Below, piece after piece: positions 6,790-12,219 of a stretch of DNA of 12,219 nucleotides (position 1 is its first letter; the number at the start of each line of letters is the position of its first letter). The DNA is from Cyanobacteria bacterium UBA1221. GTDB taxonomy: Bacteria; Cyanobacteriota; Vampirovibrionia; Gastranaerophilales; Gastranaerophilaceae. The position numbers and the translations under genes were made by a program. Below the pieces are notes generated by a model that worked only from the letters and a program-made list of their open reading frames with translations, was not told the origin of the DNA and did no database searches. Location: contig DBXD01000030.1 in assembly GCA_002309425.1 (NCBI GenBank), positions 8,420 to 20,638 on the forward strand, given 5' to 3'.

Positions 6790-9182
6790 ATTTTTGCCTT
6801 ATATTTTTTTATTCTTTCGTATTTATGGTGTTTCCTGTCGTATGCCAGAACGGAGTAATTATCTCTATTTGCAATGACTTTTATTGAATTATTTATGTCT
6901 GTCCGGTATATGTCGGTATTCCTGAGTGTATCAAGAGTTATTTTATTCGGATGACCGAAGATGTTTTTTCCGGTTGATATTATGGAAATTTTCGGTTCAA
7001 GTTCATTTACCATTTGAGTATTAACAGCTTCTTTTGCTCCGTGATGACCTACCTTAAAGATTTCCAGGCTCATTTTTGGTAGGTCATTTCTTATGCTGTT
7101 GTACGCATTAAATCCGGCATCTCCCATAAATAATGCCTGAAAATTTTCCATCTCTATTAAGGTAATAATTGAGTTTTCATTGTCTGTTTCCCCGTGCGGG
7201 CGGAACAGATTTATTGAGAAATCCTTTTCTTCGTATGCTTTTTGTTTTGTTTCTACCAGACAGGTTTTAGTGTCGGAATTTTTTAGGGTGCTATATATTT
7301 GTTTTGAGGTGTAACTTTCATTATTTATGCTGTTCAGGTAAATATTTTTGACATTTGTTTTTGTCAAAATATCTGTAACCCCTCCGGAATGATCATTATC
7401 AAAATGCGTAACAATCAGACCTTCAATATTTTTTATACCTCTGTCTTTCAGGTACTTTAATATGATGACTTCCGCCTGAGATTTTCCTCCGTTATAGGCA
7501 GATTTGCCGGTATCAATTATAAAGTATTTATTCTTTGGGGTTTTTATCAGAAACGCATCAGCATTTTGAACATCAAAGGTAATAATTTCCAGATTGTGGT
7601 TGGGAATATTAATCATGGATAAGCAGAGCAGCGTTATCAGGCATATGGTGATATAAGTAAGGCGTTTCCTTTGTTCTGCTCTGAACATATGCGTAATAAT
7701 CAAAAGGATTATATAATATACAAATATTTGTATAACTGCGGGATGGGTTGTTTCTATTAATGACTGCGGCAAATTTGAGAAGAAATTTGAGATATTTACC
7801 AGAATATCAAGACAAATGTTAAGAATGTAGTCTGAGATTAAGCATACATATTTTGCGATAGGAGTAATTATTGACAGTAATGAACTGATGAAGCCTAAAA
7901 AGCTAATGGCACAAATAAACGGCATAATTGCAATATTTGCCGGAATTGCATAAGTGCTTATTGTATTAAAATAAAACATCTGAAGAGGTATTACCCATAG
8001 TTGCGAAACTATCGGAATGAGAAGTTCCGCATATAACCAGGCAGAAAATTTTGAGGTTTTTATTTTTTCAAGTATGACATGGGCTGTTGTCAAAAGCCCA
8101 AAAGTTACAATAAATGAAAGCTGAAAACCTACATCATTTATGTATGCGGGATTATACAGCAGCATCAGTGAAGCAACAAAAGCGAGCAGAGAAACGCTGT
8201 GTGAATCCCTGTCAATAAGCTTACCTGCCAGAACGAATAACAGCATAAGTGCAGCTCGGACAACGGAGGCCCCTAATCCGGTCATTAATGTGTATAAAAT
8301 TACAACTCCCATGCCGGAGATGATAATAAACCGCATTGGAACTCTCAGCCTTCTCAGGATAAAATACCAAAAACCGTATATAAGAGCCACATTCATTCCT
8401 GATGCCGCAAGTATATGGAGCAGTCCCGAATTTTTAAAAGTGTCTTTTATGTAGTCGGGCGGTGCAACAGCATCATCTCCGAATACTATTCCTCCAAGAA
8501 TTTCAAGGTTTGGGCTTTTTAAATATGAGGCATGCGAACGGAGTATTTGTTCCCGAATATTGTTTAAATTTTGAATAAATTTCCATTTTGGTGTTAGATT
8601 AGCAGATTCCTTTATACAGTCCTTATTATCCGCATAAAATACAGTATGTGTTTTAAAATTGTTTAAGTATTTCCCGTAATCAAACTGAGAAGGGTTACTT
8701 GCTTTAAAAGGAGTTCTTAGCTTACCGTTTATTGTATAAGTATTACCTATATTCAGATTTGAAAAATCAGAATTTTCGTCGGTAACCGTAACAAGAGTCC
8801 TTCCTGCCGTTTTTTCTCCGTTTATCTCGGAAACATCAAAAAAGAATTTCCTTTTCCCCTGAACCGAACTGTTTGGAATTGATGTGATTTGACCTGTTAT
8901 AGCAGTATCTGACGGAGCATGTGTCAGTAATGCATCGGAATCTTTAATTCTTAATGAAGCATTAAAGAAACCAAAATAAAATACAAATGCCCACAGCAGG
9001 AGATATTTGAAATGAATAAATCTGCTAATACTTAGAATTACTAAAATAACCGTAATTATAAATGAAACAATTAAAGCACAGTCGTTAAAATATGCTAATA
9101 TTCCCGACATAAAAAAGCATGCCGTTACAAACATAATTACGTTCTTATTTTGTATCGCTTTGTCCAAAAACAATTTCAGCAT
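6786..9182 (-). CDS. comEC: ComEC/Rec2-family DNA uptake channel protein
   Basis: ComEC is the inner-membrane channel that carries single-stranded DNA into the cytoplasm during natural transformation. Using ATG 9182 the protein has 798 residues, the usual size for the three-domain form. Order: N-terminal hydrophobic segments (about 15-75); a soluble DUF4131/OB-fold-like region (about 90-190); the multi-spanning Competence domain, with hallmark HILAASGMNVALI at about 256 and further helices to about 520; and a C-terminal metallo-beta-lactamase-like domain. The latter has IIDTG, the metal motif THFDNDHSGG (about 592-601), MGDAG, VGHHGAK (about 711-717) and FGHP, so its catalytic residues look intact. 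The usual DVGQGD strand motif reads DVQNAD here. A TTG at 9191 with a GGA 4 nt upstream could start it 3 codons earlier. It directly follows rpiB (1-nt gap or 8-nt overlap), so translational coupling is likely. No other competence genes are in the window. Confidence 0.93.
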   Translation of the reverse strand: MLKLFLDKAIQNKNVIMFVTACFFMSGILAYFNDCALIVSFIITVILVILSISRFIHFKYLLLWAFVFYFGFFNASLRIKDSDALLTHAPSDTAITGQITSIPNSSVQGKRKFFFDVSEINGEKTAGRTLVTVTDENSDFSNLNIGNTYTINGKLRTPFKASNPSQFDYGKYLNNFKTHTVFYADNKDCIKESANLTPKWKFIQNLNNIREQILRSHASYLKSPNLEILGGIVFGDDAVAPPDYIKDTFKNSGLLHILAASGMNVALIYGFWYFILRRLRVPMRFIIISGMGVVILYTLMTGLGASVVRAALMLLFVLAGKLIDRDSHSVSLLAFVASLMLLYNPAYINDVGFQLSFIVTFGLLTTAHVILEKIKTSKFSAWLYAELLIPIVSQLWVIPLQMFYFNTISTYAIPANIAIMPFICAISFLGFISSLLSIITPIAKYVCLISDYILNICLDILVNISNFFSNLPQSLIETTHPAVIQIFVYYIILLIITHMFRAEQRKRLTYITICLITLLCLSMINIPNHNLEIITFDVQNADAFLIKTPKNKYFIIDTGKSAYNGGKSQAEVIILKYLKDRGIKNIEGLIVTHFDNDHSGGVTDILTKTNVKNIYLNSINNESYTSKQIYSTLKNSDTKTCLVETKQKAYEEKDFSINLFRPHGETDNENSIITLIEMENFQALFMGDAGFNAYNSIRNDLPKMSLEIFKVGHHGAKEAVNTQMVNELEPKISIISTGKNIFGHPNKITLDTLRNTDIYRTDINNSIKVIANRDNYSVLAYDRKHHKYERIKKYKAKI

Positions 9183-9183
9183 T

Positions 9184-9612
9184 TTATTCAATCATTCCAA
9201 TACGGCGGAGATGTCTTTCCTCATTAGAAAATGGTGTGTTAAGCCAAACCTCTGTTATTTGTATTGCCAACCCGATATCAATAACTCTTGCGCCAAGGCA
9301 CAATATATTTGAATCATTATGTTCTCTTGTCGCTTTTGCGGAAAATAAATCGGAACACAGTGCCGCTCTGATACCCTTTTGTTTATTTGCTGCAATTGAC
9401 ATACCTATTCCTGTCCCGCAAATTAAAATACCCCTGTCGAACTCTTTTGATGCAACGGCAGCTGCAACCCGTTTTGCAAATTCCGGATAATCACATGACT
9501 CGGCAGAGTCTGTACCAAAGTCTTTTACTGTGTACCCGTTATTTTTTAGCATTTCAATAATTTGATTTTTGTATTCGTATCCGCCGTGATCAGCGCCGAT
9601 TGCTATTCGCAT
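9184..9612 (-). CDS. rpiB: Ribose-5-phosphate isomerase B
   Basis: RpiB interconverts ribose 5-phosphate and ribulose 5-phosphate in the non-oxidative pentose phosphate pathway (RpiB/LacA/LacB family, cytoplasm). It has 142 residues, normal for the family. Seen: IGADHGGYEYK at the N-terminus (substrate-binding Asp-His), CDYPEFAKRVA, catalytic Cys in GILICGTGIGMSIAANK (Cys about 65), REHNDSNILCLGAR carrying the conserved His, and the phosphate-binding C-terminal NEERHLRRIGMIE. RpiB rather than LacA/B is favoured by the single complete gene with no galactose-tagatose genes nearby. ATG 9612 has an excellent ribosome binding site (AAGGAG, 9621-9626, 8-nt spacing). It is the first gene of a pair with comEC, with no evident functional link between the two. 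Confidence 0.96.
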   Translation of the reverse strand: MRIAIGADHGGYEYKNQIIEMLKNNGYTVKDFGTDSAESCDYPEFAKRVAAAVASKEFDRGILICGTGIGMSIAANKQKGIRAALCSDLFSAKATREHNDSNILCLGARVIDIGLAIQITEVWLNTPFSNEERHLRRIGMIE

Positions 9613-9635
9613 TTTTATAACTCCTTTTGACTACA

Positions 9636-9644
9636 ATTATACCA
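9636..9644 (-). promoter_or_regulatory. Extended -10 promoter of rpiB-comEC
   Basis: The minus strand reads TGGTATAAT, a perfect -10 hexamer with the extended TGn element. No good -35 box is at 16-18 nt, which fits an extended -10 promoter. Transcription would begin near 9629, giving a leader of about 17 nt containing the AAGGAG ribosome binding site. Confidence 0.6.
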
Positions 9645-9672
9645 CAAAACGCGATATAACGGCGTTTATAAC

Positions 9673-9697
9673 TAAATGTTACGATATGTAACATTTA
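9673..9697. promoter_or_regulatory. 25-bp inverted repeat, candidate operator
   Basis: Perfect 10-bp arms TAAATGTTAC and GTAACATTTA flank a 5-bp centre (GATAT). The centre is about 56 bp upstream of the predicted rpiB transcription start, just beyond the -35 region, and about 185 bp upstream of the small plus-strand gene. No T-tract follows either arm, so an intrinsic terminator is unlikely; a binding site for a dimeric regulator is the simplest reading. I do not recognise the regulator family. Confidence 0.5.
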
Positions 9698-9869
9698 TAT
9701 ACAAATTATGCAATTTTTAAATATAAAAATACTTTATATAAGTACAGAGAAACAGAGTTAATAGGAATATACTACAAACTATTAGATGCAATCATTTGTT
9801 ATTAAGCCGTTAGGGATTTTAAGGCAAATCAATTCACTAATATGTGAGTAAATGACAAGGAGATTTATC

Positions 9870-10148
9870 ATGACAGGACCAATTGACGGAATTTTGGGAA
9901 ATTTTAGAATCCAGCAGAGGACAACAGAGAAAGCAAACGAAGCCGCATTTGTAGAAAATAAACCAATATTAAGTTTTGCGCCCAAATCGAATCCTATTTC
10001 CAATTTGGCAATGGCTGCAAAACCCGGACTCGATTTTAGCGGTCTGCCGTTATCTCCGACAGACCAACAAATGGTTGCAAGATATGTTCTGCCCGAACAA
10101 CAGGAAAGAATCGGCAATTATATGAATACTTTGGTTTCTTATGCATAG
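9870..10148 (+). CDS. Small protein of unknown function (92 aa)
   Basis: I do not recognise this protein. It starts MTGPIDGILGNFRIQQR and ends with a predicted helical segment rich in Gln, Glu and Arg (SPTDQQMVARYVLPEQQERI). It has no signal peptide, transmembrane stretch or cysteine; the middle (about 30-58) is rich in Pro, Ser, Asn and Ala and may be flexible. ATG 9870 is chosen because AAGGAG (9857-9862) lies 7 nt upstream; an in-frame ATG at 9852 overlaps this site and is rejected. The gene stands alone, ends in TAG and is followed 26 nt later by a strong terminator, all signs of a real, separately transcribed gene. An antisense frame over 9782-10117 lacks such signals. A small structural, regulatory or secreted-by-other-means protein are all possible. 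Confidence 0.72.
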   Translation: MTGPIDGILGNFRIQQRTTEKANEAAFVENKPILSFAPKSNPISNLAMAAKPGLDFSGLPLSPTDQQMVARYVLPEQQERIGNYMNTLVSYA

Positions 10149-10174
10149 TAATTTATAAATATACATTTGCACGC

Positions 10175-10210
10175 AAAAGACTGACAGTAATGTCAGTCTT
10201 TTTGTTATTT
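10175..10210 (+). terminator. Intrinsic terminator between converging genes
   Basis: A perfect 12-bp stem (AAAAGACTGACA / TGTCAGTCTTTT, 10175-10186 and 10191-10202) with a GTAA tetraloop runs into TTTTTGTTATTTT. It ends the small 92-aa gene. On the minus strand the same stem comes just after the hydrolase stop codon (10205-10207) and has a short TTTT, so it may serve both directions. Confidence 0.88.
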
Positions 10211-10750
10211 TATAATAGTTTGTACTTCCTTAAATTTTGGATGCTTTGCACTTCTTAACCATTCAAATAAGATTATTTCAAGACATGAAATTTTTGCGCC
10301 GACTGCTTTCATTGCCTCTATTCCCTGTTCAAATTCAAATTTATTTCTGCTTGCACAGCCGTCTTTTGCAACTACAACTTCAAATCCTGCATTAATTAGT
10401 TCTGTTGCTGTTTGATATACACAAATATGAGTTTCTATTCCGCATATAACTATTTGTTTTTTATTGTATTCTTTAAGTTTACCTAAAAAGCCTGCTTCTT
10501 TGAGAAGAGAAAAGAAGGTCTTTTCCTGAACATAAGTCTTTTGCGGCAGGGATTTTTTTACAACATCAACCGTATTTCCAAGCCCTTTAGGGTACTGTTC
10601 GCTTATAATTACGGGAATATTAAGTATGTTTGCAGCTTTTACCAATTTTGATACCTTATCGGCAACGGTATTATCATTCACCGCAGCAACAAGTTTTTCT
10701 TGTACATCAATTACAATAAGAATACTGTTATTCTCGTCCAATAAATTCAT
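10205..10750 (-). CDS. Isochorismatase-family cysteine hydrolase
   Basis: This is a 181-residue member of the isochorismatase/nicotinamidase superfamily, cytoplasmic alpha/beta enzymes that use an Asp-Lys-Cys triad. All three are visible: Asp15 in LIVIDVQEKL, Lys77 in VQEKTFFS, and Cys110 in CGIETHICVYQTA, preceded by a Gly-Ile-Glu stretch that helps form the usual cis-peptide. ISEQYPKGLGNTV resembles the YcaC/ISOC1-2 branch rather than true nicotinamidases, so the substrate is not predictable; there are no siderophore or NAD genes nearby. ATG 10750 has an AAGG site 7 nt upstream. It lies 12 nt after the degenerate GGDEF gene and is the last gene of the ftsX-led operon, ending at the shared terminator. 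Fold and triad are secure; the reaction is unknown. Confidence 0.92.
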   Translation of the reverse strand: MNLLDENNSILIVIDVQEKLVAAVNDNTVADKVSKLVKAANILNIPVIISEQYPKGLGNTVDVVKKSLPQKTYVQEKTFFSLLKEAGFLGKLKEYNKKQIVICGIETHICVYQTATELINAGFEVVVAKDGCASRNKFEFEQGIEAMKAVGAKISCLEIILFEWLRSAKHPKFKEVQTIIK

Positions 10751-10762
10751 GAGATGACCTTT

Positions 10763-12001
10763 CTATTTGCTATGACGATATACTCCGATAAATTCGTTAA
10801 CAAATCCTTCGACAATTTCGCTTATTTTTGAAGAAGTTATTTCTTTAAGCGGAACTGTTACTTCCCGGTTTTCGGGAGAATCTAATCCTGAATGAGAAAT
10901 GTATATAACAAGTTTTGAATATCCGGGGTATAGCATAGAGAGTCTGCTTTCTTTTTTCCCTTGGAGAATTCTCAGAACACTTTGTTTTTCGTCGGCAAAC
11001 TGTTCAATCCTTGCATCTCCGATTTTATCTTCATATGCTTTTTGTACCCTATATAATATTGGAGATATAATATTTTCAATTTTTTGGCTAAAAGCTTTTT
11101 TATAAAATTTATAAATGTTTTTTTGTTCGGGTTCGGTTTGTAACCAATTCTCCGGCGGTGCAGCTTCTTCAGAATAAATACTGTAGTCTTTGTTTTCCAA
11201 AACGGAATTATTCAGCGCACAAATCGCTCTTTTTTCCAGTTCAGAATAATTTATTCCGCTGACTGATACAATACCCGCTCTGAATATCCAATCTTTCGGA
11301 ATGTCGGCTTTTATTCTGTCTAAAATAGCAAAACACTCTTCTATACCGGATTCAAACAATATTCCGAACTTGGATGCGGAATAACTTATTACGATATCGT
11401 TTAACCTTAATGCCCGATTAATAGCTGATAACATTTTGTCATAGTCATAATTTTTCTTGCATTCTTCGTCGAGTGAAAGAATAAGAAAGCATCCGCCGTT
11501 GTAGTTGTTTTTTCCCATTTCATAATTGATAATTTCAGGCGCGGTTTTTGCCGAATAAAATTTACTTTTTGTATCAATTATTCCGTAGTGTTCCAAATTC
11601 CCGGAATACCTGTTAAATTTATTTTTTAATTGCTGATGGCGTACCCCGTTTATAACACGAATAAGCATTTCTTCAGGTTCGGAAGAAGAACAGAAATAAT
11701 CCTGTACTCCAATATCGTAGGATTGTATAAGAAAATTACCGTCAAATTTGTTCATTAGCAGGATAATGTACGATGAGGCAAGCATTTTTTTGTTGCGTAT
11801 ATATTTTATTAATTCTGTTGTTGTCTGCCTGTTAGTGTTTTCATGCATTATTATCATTGCAGGACAAAATTCTTCAATCACTTCTTTGGCATTATCATAA
11901 TTCACGGAAATAAGTTTGTCGGTTTTTCTCAATAATACCAGATTATTCTGAAGTTTCTGTTTAATATCTTCATTATTTGTGACTAAAACAATTGTATCCA
12001 T
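10763..12001 (-). CDS. Degenerate receiver plus degenerate GGDEF domain protein
   Basis: This is a 412-residue soluble protein. Residues 1-125 look like a response-regulator receiver: VLVTNNEDIKQKL matches the acidic-pocket strand, CPAMIIMHENTN the phospho-acceptor strand, and IGVQDYFCSSSEPEEMLIRV the last strand-helix. The acceptor Asp is His53, the acidic pair is Asn-Asn, and the conserved Lys is Ser105, so phosphorylation is unlikely. Residues about 138-276 resemble a GGDEF domain (ALRLNDIVISYSASKFGILF, then GIVSVSGINYSELEKRA), but the GGDEF motif reads SASKF at 208-212, so diguanylate cyclase activity is not expected. The C-terminal about 120 residues match no domain I know. ATG 12001 has AGG 4 nt upstream. 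It sits between ftsX (5-nt gap) and the hydrolase (12-nt gap), so it is surely co-transcribed. A protein-binding scaffold or nucleotide sensor is possible; function is unknown. Domain assignment is by motif resemblance only. Confidence 0.8.
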   Translation of the reverse strand: MDTIVLVTNNEDIKQKLQNNLVLLRKTDKLISVNYDNAKEVIEEFCPAMIIMHENTNRQTTTELIKYIRNKKMLASSYIILLMNKFDGNFLIQSYDIGVQDYFCSSSEPEEMLIRVINGVRHQQLKNKFNRYSGNLEHYGIIDTKSKFYSAKTAPEIINYEMGKNNYNGGCFLILSLDEECKKNYDYDKMLSAINRALRLNDIVISYSASKFGILFESGIEECFAILDRIKADIPKDWIFRAGIVSVSGINYSELEKRAICALNNSVLENKDYSIYSEEAAPPENWLQTEPEQKNIYKFYKKAFSQKIENIISPILYRVQKAYEDKIGDARIEQFADEKQSVLRILQGKKESRLSMLYPGYSKLVIYISHSGLDSPENREVTVPLKEITSSKISEIVEGFVNEFIGVYRHSK

Positions 12002-12006
12002 ATCAC

Positions 12007-12219
12007 CTACACTTGCAAATGTTTTTTAATACACAATAAACTCCCGCCCGCTCCGAACATTATGCCCATCGTAAACATGATTATAGCAACGAAAGATTGT
12101 GCATACATCGGATTTGGAACCATAAAGAACTGGTGCATTTTCATCAATGAATTTTCTACAAAATGCAAAGGTATATACGCGACAAGCGAACCGGCAAAGC
12201 CGTAAAAAGCACCCTGCAT
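12007..12219 (-). CDS. ftsX: FtsX-like cell-division ABC transporter permease, C-terminal fragment (cut by window)
   Basis: Seventy C-terminal residues are seen; the frame stays open to the window edge, so the Met at 12219 is internal. The sequence GAFYGFAGSLVAYIPL is the start of the penultimate membrane helix of FtsX/MacB-type permeases, and IIMFTMGIMFGAGGSLLCIKKHLQV is the last helix with the Gly-x-x-Gly-Ser and basic Lys-Lys-His end typical of FtsX. FtsX pairs with the ATPase FtsE in the membrane and, in known bacteria, switches on peptidoglycan hydrolases during division. It is the first gene seen in a minus-strand operon that continues with the degenerate receiver/GGDEF gene. Another permease of the same superfamily cannot be excluded from so short a fragment. 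Confidence 0.75.
   Translation of the reverse strand: MQGAFYGFAGSLVAYIPLHFVENSLMKMHQFFMVPNPMYAQSFVAIIMFTMGIMFGAGGSLLCIKKHLQV

Noticed and set aside
8140..8454. Plus-strand frame of 104 codons within comEC
   Set aside because: It is an antisense shadow of the ComEC membrane domain.
9698..9850. Promoter for the small plus-strand gene
   Set aside because: Several AT-rich -10-like hexamers occur (for example TATACT at 9768-9773), but none has a credible -35 box, so I could not choose one.
9852..9854. ATG 9852 as the start of the small gene
   Set aside because: It overlaps the AAGGAG site that serves ATG 9870, and it has no ribosome binding site of its own.
9782..10117. Antisense 111-codon frame over the small gene
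   Set aside because: It has no ribosome binding site, terminator or recognisable protein features, while the plus-strand frame has both signals.
1..12219. Absence of TGA among the ten stop codons seen (TAA six, TAG four) as a sign of a recoded UGA
   Set aside because: All genes read normally with the standard code and use TGG for Trp, so this is more likely base composition and a small sample.

Overview
This AT-rich window looks like an ordinary stretch of bacterial chromosome. It holds ten protein-coding genes, two of them cut by the window edges, packed tightly on both strands. I see no rRNA, tRNA, CRISPR array, transposase or phage gene. A periplasmic amidase with at least two AMIN domains joined to an Amidase_3 domain, plus FtsX, SecA, ComEC and many TPRs, fits a low-GC Gram-negative-type lineage. 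A non-photosynthetic relative of Cyanobacteria (Vampirovibrionia/Melainabacteria) is my best guess, at low to moderate confidence; no marker gene here settles it.

Layout. Bases 1-2232 (+) are the C-terminal seven-eighths of SecA. Converging on it, with stop codons overlapping by 4 nt, is a minus-strand pair: an AMIN/Amidase_3 N-acetylmuramoyl-L-alanine amidase (4854-3001) followed by glutamate racemase murI (3020-2229). Both act on cell-wall peptidoglycan. A divergent intergenic region (about 4855-5025) separates this pair from a plus-strand gene for a cytoplasmic protein built almost entirely of TPR repeats. That gene converges, again with a 4-nt stop overlap, on the minus-strand pair rpiB-comEC. 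The 9613-9869 intergenic region carries an extended -10 promoter for rpiB and a perfect 10+10 bp inverted repeat that looks like an operator. A solitary 92-codon plus-strand gene of unknown function follows (9870-10148), ending at a strong intrinsic terminator (10175-10210). The right end is a minus-strand operon read in the order ftsX (partial), a degenerate receiver/GGDEF protein, and an isochorismatase-family cysteine hydrolase, with gaps of 5 and 12 nt.

Most of the content is housekeeping: protein export, wall precursor supply and remodelling, DNA uptake, and pentose phosphate isomerisation. The points most worth a second look are these: murI has no ATG/GTG/TTG start that keeps its catalytic N-terminus, but does have a well-spaced Shine-Dalgarno sequence before an AUU codon inside the amidase gene; a protein downstream of ftsX has lost the key residues of both its receiver and GGDEF domains; the 25-bp palindrome near rpiB; and the small orphan gene beside it. 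I do not see convincing evidence of a new defence or mobile system.
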